Source: Chloroflexota bacterium (lineage in GTDB: Bacteria > Chloroflexota > Limnocylindria > Limnocylindrales > CSP1-4). Taken from it: 13,222 nucleotides of DNA. The notes beneath the pieces are model-generated. The model ran no database searches. It was given only the letters and a program-made list of their open reading frames with translations, and was not told the DNA's origin. The translations under genes and the position numbers were made by a program. Location: assembly GCA_021802185.1 (NCBI GenBank), contig JAKAAV010000016.1, forward strand, positions 1-13,222, written 5' to 3'. Below are positions 1 to 6,494 of the stretch, piece after piece (positions within the stretch are counted from its first letter, which is position 1; each line of letters begins with the position of its first letter).

Positions 1-55
1 CGTCCCTTCCGCGACCAACCGAATCACTTCCCCCGGCCCTGACCGGGGACAGGCA

Positions 56-82
56 GCAAGGGCCGGCATCGCCGGCCCTTGC
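56..82 (+). terminator. Hairpin, probable terminator of the gene upstream of the window
   Basis: Perfect inverted repeat: GCAAGGGCCGGC (56-67) pairs with GCCGGCCCTTGC (71-82) around a 3-nt ATC loop. It is followed by TCGTTTCG, only a weak T tract, so this is a Rho-independent-like terminator without a canonical U run. It ends about 21 nt before the VanW-protein start, so it more likely closes the preceding transcript than belongs to the next gene. A weaker 6-bp hairpin, CCCCGG (31-36) with CCGGGG (43-48), lies just before it. Confidence 0.6.
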
Positions 83-103
83 TCGTTTCGGGATCTCGGC
101 GCG

Positions 104-1990
104 ATGAACCTCGGCTCGAACCGCGACGGTCGCCGCCCCTCCGCGTGGCGGACACTCCTTGCACGGTTGGTGCTCGCGAGCCTCGTGGTCACGGCGCTCG
201 TCGCCGGGTTCCTGATCGGATACCAGCAGGCGTTCGCCGATCGCGTGATCCCCGGCGTGAGGGTCGGAAGCGTGGACATCGGCGGGCTCGATCGCGCGGC
301 CGCCGAGGCCCGGCTCCGCGCCTCGCTGCCCGATCCATCCCAGGGCGCGCTCGTGGTCCGTTCTCGCGGCCGTGACGAGACCATCTCCTTCGCGGGCCTC
401 GGGCGCCGGTACGACCTCCCGGCAATCGTGGAGCGCGCGATGGCTCCGGGACATTCCGGCGGCGTTCTCGACCGTTCCGTCGAGGACGTCCGCACCCTCC
501 TCCGGGGCGCCTCCGTGGACGTCGTGCTGGTCGCCGATCAGCAGGCGCTGGAGGCGGCACTCGCGTCAGCCGCGGCGCGGGCAGGACATCCCGTCACCAA
601 CGCGTCGGCCCGGCTCGGGACTGACGGCGCGTCGTTCGTTGCCGTGCCGGACGAGCAGGGGCACGTCATCGAGCTGTCGGGTGCGACCGCAAAGGCGCGC
701 CGGCTCCTCACGACGCCGGGGCTTGCCGGGCCCGTGCTCCCTCTCGACGCCGTCCCGATGCAGCCGGCGGTGACCACGCAGGCGGCGCAGGCCGCCGCCG
801 CGAGGGCGACCCTGTGGACGAGCGCGGACCTCGCGCTCCGGGACCCGACGAACCCGTCGTTCAGCGCCACGATCTCGAGCTCGACGCTACGTACCTGGGT
901 CGCGTTCACGACCGATCCCGGCGGCGCGTACGGCCCGACGATCGACACGTCCGCGGCACGCAGCTCGCTCGCCGGGATCGCACCGCGGGTCGCCCGTCCG
1001 CCCGTGGATGCCGCCTTCACAGTCGGCGACGGCAAGCGGATCGGGGTGCGGGTGGGACGCGACGGTGCCGCCCTCGACGTGCCGACGACCATCAGTCGGA
1101 TCGCCGCCGCCCTGGGTGGCCGGGCCGCTTCGGGTCCCCCGCCCGTTGCCGAGATCGCCCTCACCGCCGTGCCGCCCACGCTCACGACCGAAGAGGCCGA
1201 GAAGACGGCTCCCCTCATGGTCCTCGTCTCCTCGTGGATGACGAAGTACGTCCCCGGGATCGCGAACTACTGGGGCCGCAACATCGCGATCCCCGCCGCG
1301 AAGCTCGACGGGTACGTGATCCAGCCGGGCGCGTGGTTCAGCTTCTGGGGAGCGGTGGGGGAGCCGACCGTCGAGCAGGGGTACGGTCCGGGCGGGGCGA
1401 TCATCAACGGCCGCACGCAGGAGACCGGCGCGCTCGCGGGCGGCATCTGCAGCACGTCCACGACGCTGTTCAACGCCGCGGCCCGGGCCGGGCTCGAGAT
1501 CGGCAAGCGCGCGGCGCACTACTACTACATCGATCGATACCCCGTCGGCCTCGACGCCACTGTCTTCATGTCGCCCGGCTACGTCCAGGACCTCACGTTC
1601 CGAAACGACACCGCGAACCCGATCCTCATTCGCGGCCTCAACGGCCCGGGGACCGTGACGTTCCAGCTGTGGAGCGTGCCGCTCGATCGGAGCGTCACGT
1701 TCAGCGCGCCGATCGTGCGGAACTACCAGGCGGCACGCGACACGGTCGAGGAGGTGACGTCGCTGCCGCCGGGGGCACAGCAGCGGGTCGAGTACCCGGC
1801 TGCAGGCTTCGATTCGTGGGTCACACGGACGGTGCGGGACGCGACGGGGGCTGTGATCCACCGGGAAACCTTCTTCTCGCACTACAGCCGGGTGGACGGG
1901 ATCGTCGAGGTCGGAGTGCGGCCTCCGGCGTCGCCCCCTGCCTCGTCGCCGCCTGGGTCGGCGTCTCCGACTCCGGGCGCTGCTCCCTGA
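104..1990 (+). CDS. VanW family membrane-anchored envelope protein
   Basis: A 628-residue protein of unknown exact function. VanW-domain proteins are linked to peptidoglycan and cell-envelope biology; the name comes from some vancomycin-resistance clusters, but the domain does not imply resistance. Residues about 17-40 form a single hydrophobic segment after a basic N terminus, giving a signal anchor with the rest outside. Directly after it comes the family's typical segment PGVRVGSVDIGGLDRAAAEA (50-69). Two diverged putative peptidoglycan-binding-like modules (PG_binding_4 type) fill about 70-370. The VanW domain covers about 380-500, with the KYVPGIANYWGRN segment, FSFWGAVGEPT and the hallmark GGICSTSTTLFNAA (Cys449). 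The last 25 or so residues are Pro/Ser/Ala-rich, like a wall-spanning or disordered tail. ATG 104 is chosen because the signal anchor starts right after it. No clear Shine-Dalgarno is seen. The gene appears monocistronic, with hairpins on both sides. Confidence 0.9.
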   Translation: MNLGSNRDGRRPSAWRTLLARLVLASLVVTALVAGFLIGYQQAFADRVIPGVRVGSVDIGGLDRAAAEARLRASLPDPSQGALVVRSRGRDETISFAGLGRRYDLPAIVERAMAPGHSGGVLDRSVEDVRTLLRGASVDVVLVADQQALEAALASAAARAGHPVTNASARLGTDGASFVAVPDEQGHVIELSGATAKARRLLTTPGLAGPVLPLDAVPMQPAVTTQAAQAAAARATLWTSADLALRDPTNPSFSATISSSTLRTWVAFTTDPGGAYGPTIDTSAARSSLAGIAPRVARPPVDAAFTVGDGKRIGVRVGRDGAALDVPTTISRIAAALGGRAASGPPPVAEIALTAVPPTLTTEEAEKTAPLMVLVSSWMTKYVPGIANYWGRNIAIPAAKLDGYVIQPGAWFSFWGAVGEPTVEQGYGPGGAIINGRTQETGALAGGICSTSTTLFNAAARAGLEIGKRAAHYYYIDRYPVGLDATVFMSPGYVQDLTFRNDTANPILIRGLNGPGTVTFQLWSVPLDRSVTFSAPIVRNYQAARDTVEEVTSLPPGAQQRVEYPAAGFDSWVTRTVRDATGAVIHRETFFSHYSRVDGIVEVGVRPPASPPASSPPGSASPTPGAAP

Positions 1991-1992
1991 TC

Positions 1993-2029
1993 CGGCCGCC
2001 GACTCGCCCCGTTGCAGCACCGGCGGCCG
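1993..2029 (+). terminator. Hairpin after the VanW gene, probable terminator
   Basis: CGGCCGCCG (1993-2001) pairs perfectly with CGGCGGCCG (2021-2029) around a 19-nt loop, starting 2 nt after the VanW-protein stop codon. There is no T tract after it, so termination efficiency is uncertain. Its position directly behind the stop codon and before a 230-nt non-coding stretch supports a 3'-end role. Confidence 0.45.
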
Positions 2030-2132
2030 CGATGGTGATCGCGACACGGGTGACGCGAGCATGGCCGGCTTCGATCCCGCTCAGTTGGCCGTCAGCGCGG
2101 GCCGGCTCACGCAGAGCAAGATGAGGAGCCTG

Positions 2133-2151
2133 GACAACCCCGTCTGTTGTC
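2133..2151. promoter_or_regulatory. Dyad GACAAC-N7-GTTGTC upstream of htpX, possible operator
   Basis: The 269-nt gap between the VanW gene and htpX (1991-2259) holds no credible gene. It contains a 6-bp perfect inverted repeat, GACAAC (2133-2138) and GTTGTC (2146-2151), with a 7-nt centre, 109 nt before the htpX start. The spacing resembles a dimeric repressor site, but the sequence matches no operator I can name. No convincing -35/-10 pair was found nearby. Confidence 0.25.
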
Positions 2152-2259
2152 TGGCCGGTCCGTGCCGCCCTGTCACGGCCGACGACCCGGACCCACCTTC
2201 TGCGCGGGTTCCAAGCTGGTCCTCATCGGGGGCTCAGCCACGCCTCCGACGATGCCCAC

Positions 2260-3177
2260 ATGACTCGCACCCATACCGGGCGTTCCGCCCGCTCTCTCCC
2301 CGCCGACCCCGGGCTCACGGCCCGGATCGGCCTCACCGTCCTGTTGCTGGCGGCCGTCTACGCCGCCTTCGTGGCCGTGCTGTGGTCGGCCGGCGGGAGC
2401 GTCGTCCTGATCGCGATCGTCATCGCCGGCCTCGCGATCGCTCAGTACTTCTACTCGGACCGCCTGGTGCTCGCGGCGATGGGCGCTCGCCAGGTTACCC
2501 GCGCCGAGGCACCGGAGCTGGTCGACCGCGTCGAGCGGCTGGCCGCCCAGTTCGACCTCCCGATGCCCCGGGTCGCGCTCATCGACTCGGACGTGCCGAA
2601 CGCGATGGCGACCGGGCGCGATCCCTCGCACTCAGTGGTCGCGGTAACGACCGGTATCCTCCACCGCCTGGACGGCGAGGAGCTGGACGCCGTGCTCGCG
2701 CACGAGCTCAGCCACGTGCGCCACCGCGACGCGGCGGTCCTCACGATGGCCGCCGTCTTCGCGACCGTGGCCTCCTTCATCGTGCAGATGGGGTTCTGGC
2801 TGGGACTGGGCGGCGGTGAGCGCGACCGCGACGGACGCTCGAGCATCGTCTTCGTGTACCTCGCCTCGCTCGTGGTGTGGCTGGTCAGCTTCCTGCTCAT
2901 CCGCGCCCTCTCGCGCTACCGCGAGCTGGCGGCGGACCGCGGCTCCGCGATCATGACCGGCGCCCCCTCGCAGCTTGCCTCGGCCCTGGTCAAGATCAGC
3001 GGCGCGATGGAGCGCATCCCCGACGCCGACCTGCGGACCGTGGAGCCCGCCAGCGCGCTCATGCTGGTGCCGGCCTTCAGCCGCCAGTCGCTCATCGGCA
3101 TCCTTTCCACGCACCCCTCTCTGGACGCCCGGCTGGCCCAGCTGCGCCGCCTCGAGGCCGAGGGTCTCGCGCGATGA
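2260..3177 (+). CDS. htpX: Membrane zinc metalloprotease HtpX (M48 family)
   Basis: HtpX is an integral-membrane zinc endopeptidase that cleaves misfolded or damaged membrane proteins as part of envelope quality control. Its 305 residues match the usual family length. Two N-terminal membrane helices lie at about 21-43 and 47-64. The catalytic HExxH is HELSH at 148-152 (His148, Glu149, His152), within VLAHELSHVRHRD. A hydrophobic pair follows at about 160-180 and 198-216. The third zinc ligand is Glu222 in SRYRELAADR, which carries the typical RE(L/F)xAD pattern. The C-terminal LSTHPSLDARLAQL is also family-typical. ATG 2260 is the first possible start in this frame, and no clear Shine-Dalgarno precedes it. 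The stop overlaps the pspAB start as ATGA, giving translational coupling. Co-location with pspA-type genes is a known arrangement and supports a membrane-stress role. Confidence 0.95.
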   Translation: MTRTHTGRSARSLPADPGLTARIGLTVLLLAAVYAAFVAVLWSAGGSVVLIAIVIAGLAIAQYFYSDRLVLAAMGARQVTRAEAPELVDRVERLAAQFDLPMPRVALIDSDVPNAMATGRDPSHSVVAVTTGILHRLDGEELDAVLAHELSHVRHRDAAVLTMAAVFATVASFIVQMGFWLGLGGGERDRDGRSSIVFVYLASLVVWLVSFLLIRALSRYRELAADRGSAIMTGAPSQLASALVKISGAMERIPDADLRTVEPASALMLVPAFSRQSLIGILSTHPSLDARLAQLRRLEAEGLAR

Positions 3178-3920
3178 GCCTGCTCGACACGCTCTTCGGC
3201 GGCACCCGCCAGGTCCGCTCGCGGGAGGAGCAGCTCGTGGCGCTCTCCACCGCGGCGGTGACGCTCCAGGCCGAGCTCGGCCTCGTCCCCTCCGGCCAGG
3301 CCGGCCTGGTCATCCGCCCGATCGACTCGGAGGCGTATCGCCGGGCCGAATCGGAGCTGGCACGGCTGCTCGAGATCGCGGGGCGCGAGACGGGCTCGAC
3401 CATCACCGAGCGGAGCGACGCGTACGGGTATCGCTGGGTGGTGGTGTCTGACGACGCGATCGCGGACCTCGTCTCCACCGTGTACAGCGTCAGCCTCCAG
3501 CTGCGCGACGCGGGGTTCGGCGACCAGGTGCTGGCCGCAGCGTTCGGGTTCCGTGCCGCCGACGGGCGGCACGTGGCGTTCCTCTACAACTTCAAGCGGG
3601 CGGCGTTCTACCCGTTCGTGCCCGGCGCCGACGGCGCCACCCGCGACACGGCGCACGAGCTGCAGCTCGCGGCCGCGCTCTCGCGCGAGCTGCCCATCGA
3701 GCGCGACCAGACGCGCTGGTATCCGATGTGGGGCATGCCGCTCGACGGCGCGCCGCCGGCGCGCCCGGCCGGCTCTCCCGAGGTCCTGCCGGGCCACGAG
3801 GGGCACGCGGGTGCGCACCCGGTCTCTTCGGACCACCACGATCACCAAGGCGGCCATGGCACGGGCCACGGCTGCGGATCCGGCGGCGACGACGTATCCC
3901 CGCGCCGCCGCGGCTGCTAA
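3174..3920 (+). CDS. pspAB: PspA-associated protein PspAB with His-rich C-terminal tail
   Basis: A 248-residue soluble protein starting at the ATG that overlaps the htpX stop (ATGA). It is assigned to the PspAB family from sequence character and from its place between htpX and pspA, which is the arrangement in which PspAB is known. Its biochemical role is not established. The start MSLLDTLFGGTRQV and the core with GYRWVVVSDD (86-95), DLVSTVYSVSLQL (98-110) and VAFLYNFKRAAFYPFVP (134-150) form the conserved part, about 1-190. No membrane segment is visible. Residues 208-234 carry eight histidines (208, 211, 215, 221, 222, 224, 228, 232) plus Cys234 in a Gly/His linker, and the protein ends in an Arg-rich stretch with a terminal Cys248. 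That tail looks like a metal-binding extension, perhaps for zinc next to a zinc protease; this is inference. Confidence 0.8.
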   Translation: MSLLDTLFGGTRQVRSREEQLVALSTAAVTLQAELGLVPSGQAGLVIRPIDSEAYRRAESELARLLEIAGRETGSTITERSDAYGYRWVVVSDDAIADLVSTVYSVSLQLRDAGFGDQVLAAAFGFRAADGRHVAFLYNFKRAAFYPFVPGADGATRDTAHELQLAAALSRELPIERDQTRWYPMWGMPLDGAPPARPAGSPEVLPGHEGHAGAHPVSSDHHDHQGGHGTGHGCGSGGDDVSPRRRGC

Positions 3921-3963
3921 CGCCGCATCCGGCGTCCCCATCCACCACACGGAGGTATCCCCC

Positions 3964-4692
3964 ATGGGGCTCTTCAACCGCACGAAGACCATCGTAGAGG
4001 CGAAGCTCAACGCGATCATCGGCGCCGCAGAGGATCCGCGCGAGACGCTTGACCTGTCGTACGAGAAGCAGCGCGACATGCTCCAGCAGGTGCAGCGCGG
4101 CCTCATCGAGGTCACCACCGCCAAGCGCCGCCTGCAGCTCCAGGCCGCGCAGCTCGAGTCGGGCATCCGCGACGCCGACGAGCAGGCCCGCCGGGCGCTC
4201 GCCGCGGGGCGCGAGGACCTCGCGCGGACCGCCCTCGAGCGCAAGCAGCTCCTGGCGAGCCAGCAGGCCGGCCTCGAGCAGCAGATCGCCGCCGTGCAGG
4301 CGCAGCAGGACAAGCTGACGGCGGCCGAGGCCCGCCTGTCGGCGAAGATCGAGGCCTTCCGCAACCAGAAGGAGGTCATCAAGGCGCAGTACTCGGCGTC
4401 GGAGGCCGAGGTGAAGATCGGCGAGGCGTTCACCGGCGTGTCCGAGGAGATGGCCGACGTGGGGCTGGCGGTGGACCGCGCCACGACCAAGACCCAGGAG
4501 ATGCAGGCCCGCGCAGGTGCGATCGACGAGCTGGTCTCGACCGGCGCCCTGAGCGACGTCTCAGCTGCGTCCGACCCAGTCCAGGCCGAGCTCGACCGCA
4601 CCACGCGCAATGCGTCGGTGGAAACCGAGCTCGCGGCGCTCAAGCAGTCGCTCGCCTCGGCGTCCGCGGCGTCGGGAGGCGCCGGGCGATGA
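3964..4692 (+). CDS. pspA: Phage shock protein A (PspA/IM30/Vipp1 family)
   Basis: PspA is a peripheral membrane, ESCRT-III-like coiled-coil protein that assembles on stressed inner membrane and limits proton leakage. The 242-residue product is almost entirely helical, with Gln/Glu/Ala/Leu-rich heptads from about 25 to 180. It begins with the typical amphipathic stretch MGLFNRTKTIVEAKLNAIIG, followed by EDPRETLDLSYEKQRDMLQQ (the family's 'DP...L...Y..M' region). The length is close to that of bacterial PspA. ATG 3964 is preceded by GGAGG (3951-3955) at 8 nt, the best Shine-Dalgarno in this operon and consistent with high PspA stoichiometry. A 43-nt gap separates it from pspAB. Its TGA overlaps a 20-codon micro-ORF as ATGA. 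No pspF-type sigma-54 activator is present in the window, so regulation must differ from the enterobacterial system. Confidence 0.93.
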   Translation: MGLFNRTKTIVEAKLNAIIGAAEDPRETLDLSYEKQRDMLQQVQRGLIEVTTAKRRLQLQAAQLESGIRDADEQARRALAAGREDLARTALERKQLLASQQAGLEQQIAAVQAQQDKLTAAEARLSAKIEAFRNQKEVIKAQYSASEAEVKIGEAFTGVSEEMADVGLAVDRATTKTQEMQARAGAIDELVSTGALSDVSAASDPVQAELDRTTRNASVETELAALKQSLASASAASGGAGR

Positions 4693-4751
4693 TCGGGCGC
4701 GTGCTGAGATGGATCCTCTGCCGCCTGGGCATCCACCAGAGGACCGCATGA
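4689..4751 (+). CDS. Candidate 20-residue micro-ORF coupled between pspA and pspAA
   Basis: A short ORF fills the whole gap between pspA and pspAA. Its ATG (4689-4691) overlaps the pspA TGA (4690-4692) as ATGA, and its TGA (4749-4751) overlaps the pspAA ATG (4748-4750) as ATGA again. GGGAGG (4674-4679) lies 9 nt before the ATG, a good Shine-Dalgarno. The peptide starts MIGRVLRWILCRLG and has a single Cys11. Its Arg residues (4, 7, 12, 18) fall on one side of a helix and Ile/Leu/Val on the other, so it could form a membrane-binding amphipathic helix. Alternatively it only keeps ribosomes moving across the gap to couple PspA and PspAA translation. I know of no named family for it. Confidence 0.4.
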   Translation: MIGRVLRWILCRLGIHQRTA

Positions 4752-5038
4752 TGATCGTCCGCATCCTCCATGAAGGGCAGTACCGCCTGCCCGACTCCGC
4801 CGGGTGGCAGCTGCAGCAGCTCGACGAGCGCATCACCCAGGCCGCGCAACGCGAGGAGCGGGTGGCCCTTCGCGACGCCTTCGAGGAGCTGGTCGGCTTC
4901 GTCAGGGGCCAGGGCGACCGGCTGGACGATGCGCACCTGGGGTCGTCCGACGTCGTACTGCCCGCAGCCGACGCCGACTTCGAAGAGATCCGCTCGTTGC
5001 TGAGGGCGGATGGCCTGATCCCCGGCGGCACGTCATGA
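4748..5038 (+). CDS. pspAA: PspA-associated protein PspAA
   Basis: A 96-residue soluble protein matching the PspAA domain, a small family found encoded directly after pspA in many non-enterobacterial genomes and thought to be a PspA partner. Visible signature: N-terminal IVRILHEGQYRLPDSA, a central helical part (LDERITQ...ALRDAFEELVGFVRGQG), then SSDVVLPAADADFEEIRSLL and the terminal DGLIPGG. The length is normal for the family. Two adjacent ATG codons (4748 and 4751) are possible starts. AGAGGA (4738-4743) stands 4 nt before the first and 7 nt before the second, so ATG 4751, giving one residue less, is a fair alternative. The stop overlaps the next gene as ATGA. Confidence 0.85.
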   Translation: MMIVRILHEGQYRLPDSAGWQLQQLDERITQAAQREERVALRDAFEELVGFVRGQGDRLDDAHLGSSDVVLPAADADFEEIRSLLRADGLIPGGTS

Positions 5039-5367
5039 GCAAGTTCGGCGGCGTGCTCGCGCTCGTCCTCATCGTCGGGGTGCTGCTCTTCGGGATCGTG
5101 TGGGGCCTCGTCACGTGGGCGGCGACGCTCCTCGGCGTGGTGCTCCTGGCGGGCTTCGCCGGGGACCTGATCTCCGGAAGCCGCGTCCGCGCGAGCCTGA
5201 TCCTCCCCGCCGGCCTCGTCGGCGTGCTCATCGCGCTCGCGGCCGTCGATGTCCTGCGGTTGCCCGCACTGGTGAGCCTGGCGGGCGTTCCCGTCGTCTG
5301 GGCAGTACTGGGCGCTACCGCCGCGATCCTCGCGGGAGGCGGTGTGGCGGCGCGCCGAGGCGTGTGA
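5035..5367 (+). CDS. Small integral membrane protein in the psp operon
   Basis: A 110-residue, very hydrophobic protein with three or four membrane helices: about 5-24, 25-46, 54-73 and 80-104. Short loops carry few charges (AGDLISGSRVRAS at about 41-53), and the C-terminal end is RRGV. I do not recognise a named family. ATG 5035 overlaps the pspAA stop as ATGA, so it is translationally coupled and was probably selected as part of this stress operon. Its own stop overlaps the following gene as GTGA. By position it may be a membrane partner or docking site for the PspA/PspAA complex, functionally comparable to PspB/PspC or LiaI. There is no sequence evidence for that similarity. Confidence 0.75.
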   Translation: MSKFGGVLALVLIVGVLLFGIVWGLVTWAATLLGVVLLAGFAGDLISGSRVRASLILPAGLVGVLIALAAVDVLRLPALVSLAGVPVVWAVLGATAAILAGGGVAARRGV

Positions 5368-6059
5368 CGGGCGTCGGGGCGCCAGGACCCGACGATCGCG
5401 GACCGGCCCCGGCCTTTCGTGCCGGCATTGTTGACGTCGCCGCACCCGTCGTGATCGTCGGCGCCGCGCTGGCCATTGCTCCTCACCCCGGTTGGATCGG
5501 CTTCGAGCAGGAGCGGAGCGGTGTTCCGGCGCTCACGGGTTTCACGCGCGACGAGGTCAGGCGCGTCACTGCCGGCATCCTGTCCGACCTCGTGGTCGGG
5601 CCGCCCTCGTTCGCCGTGTCGATCGATGGTCGCCCCGTCCTCGATGCCGCCGAACGTGCGCACATGGCCGATGTGCGGCGCCTGCTCCTCGCGTTCGGCG
5701 CCGTCGTGGCGCTCGCGTTCGTGGCCCTCGTCACGGTGCTGGTGCCCGACCGACGCCAGCCCTTGGCATGGCGGGGGGTGTCGCGCGGCGCCACGGTTCT
5801 CGCGGTGGTGATTGCCGTCGCCGGCGCGTGGGTCCTCATCTCGTTCGACACGGCGTTCGTGGCGTTCCACCTGGTCACCTTCCCACAGGGCGACTTCGCC
5901 TTCGACCCCCTCACGCAGCGCCTGGTGCAGCTCTTTCCCGAACGATTCTGGTCGGACGCGGCCGTCGCGATGGGGTTGCTCCTCCTCGCCATGCCCGGCG
6001 CCACCGCCGCCCTCGCCGAACGACGCGCGGGTCGCCTGTCGAGGGCCACGGGGGCTTGA
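5364..6059 (+). CDS. DUF1461-type integral membrane protein
   Basis: A 231-residue membrane protein. It resembles the DUF1461 (TIGR01906-type) family of unknown function, best recognised by the segment from about 168: FHLVTFPQGDFAFDP (168-182), followed by LVQLFPERFW (187-196). Membrane helices are at about 24-40, 105-127, 142-161 and 198-217. A long loop (41-104) between helices 1 and 2, with LTGFTRDEVRRVTAGILSDL, is probably extracytoplasmic. The start is GTG 5364, overlapping the previous stop as GTGA. Upstream in-frame codons would run far into the previous gene and are rejected. It is the last gene of the psp operon as seen here. Its TGA (6057-6059) lies inside the -35 hexamer of the next transcription unit. 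Confidence 0.75.
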   Translation: MTGVGAPGPDDRGPAPAFRAGIVDVAAPVVIVGAALAIAPHPGWIGFEQERSGVPALTGFTRDEVRRVTAGILSDLVVGPPSFAVSIDGRPVLDAAERAHMADVRRLLLAFGAVVALAFVALVTVLVPDRRQPLAWRGVSRGATVLAVVIAVAGAWVLISFDTAFVAFHLVTFPQGDFAFDPLTQRLVQLFPERFWSDAAVAMGLLLLAMPGATAALAERRAGRLSRATGA

Positions 6060-6086
6060 CCCTGTAGCGGTTACAGGGCGTACGGT
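6056..6086 (+). promoter_or_regulatory. MerR-type promoter with 19-bp spacer and operator dyad
   Basis: The -35 hexamer TTGACC (6056-6061) and the -10 hexamer TACGGT (6081-6086) are 19 bp apart, the over-long spacing that MerR-family activators correct by untwisting DNA. Between them lies a perfect dyad, CCCTGTA (6060-6066) and TACAGGG (6072-6078), with centre GCGGT. Known lead/cadmium/mercury MerR-type operators look very similar. Transcription starting about 7 nt after the -10 would begin at or very near the regulator's ATG (6093), so the message is probably leaderless. The arrangement predicts autoregulation and metal induction of the three downstream ORFs. Confidence 0.8.
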
Positions 6087-6092
6087 GCGTGC

Positions 6093-6494
6093 ATGCAGAT
6101 CGGAGCGCTCGCGCGGCGCCTCGGGGTGAGCCGGGAAACGCTGCGCTACTACGAACGGGAAGGGCTCCTGCCGCCCGCCGACAGGCGCAGCGGTGGGTAT
6201 CGCCAGTACGACGGCGAGGCGGCGGAACGGCTTCGGCTGCTCGTCGCACTGCGTCAGGTCGATCTCCCGCTGGCGCAGGCGGCCACGCTCGCCACGGCCT
6301 GCGCGGCGGGGCAGTGCGAGCAGGTCTCCGAAGCGCTGCGCCGGGAGATCCCCGCCCAACGCGCGCGCATCGCCCGCCAGATCGAGGAACTGCACCACGT
6401 GGACGACCGGCTCGTGCTGCTCGCCGAGCAGCTCGACGCAGGGCTCCCGCCCCAGGCGGCCATCGTGCTCGAGGAGGAGGTGCACCGTGTGTGA
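6093..6494 (+). CDS. MerR family metal-responsive transcriptional regulator
   Basis: A 133-residue dimeric DNA-binding regulator. The N-terminal winged helix-turn-helix is clear: MQIGALARRLGVSRETLRYY (1-20), then EREGLLPPADRRSGGYRQYD (21-40). A long dimerisation helix follows at about 82-117. Two cysteines, Cys70 and Cys75, stand before it. Cys75, in AGQCEQ, lines up with Cys82 of Tn501 MerR (THCEE), a mercury ligand. The C-terminal Cys pair of MerR (Cys117/Cys126) is absent: the protein ends LPPQAAIVLEEEVHRV. Metal identity is therefore open, with mercury or another thiophilic metal most likely. ATG 6093 is at or next to the expected transcription start, so no Shine-Dalgarno is expected. The stop TGA (6492-6494) overlaps the Cys-rich ORF by 8 nt. 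The promoter directly upstream carries its probable operator. Confidence 0.88.
   Translation: MQIGALARRLGVSRETLRYYEREGLLPPADRRSGGYRQYDGEAAERLRLLVALRQVDLPLAQAATLATACAAGQCEQVSEALRREIPAQRARIARQIEELHHVDDRLVLLAEQLDAGLPPQAAIVLEEEVHRV

Noticed and set aside
104..1990. Vancomycin-resistance function for the VanW protein
   Set aside because: VanW domains are widespread in envelope proteins without resistance, and no vanHAX-type genes are present in the window.
2061..2819. 252-codon + strand open frame beginning in the gap before htpX
   Set aside because: Most of it overlaps htpX in another frame, and its product is low-complexity Arg/Pro/Gly. HtpX carries clear catalytic motifs.
2916..4736. 606-codon open frame on the minus strand opposite pspA and pspAB
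   Set aside because: Ser/Ala/Arg-rich shadow of pspA and pspAB. The + strand frames have recognisable families and ribosome-binding sites.
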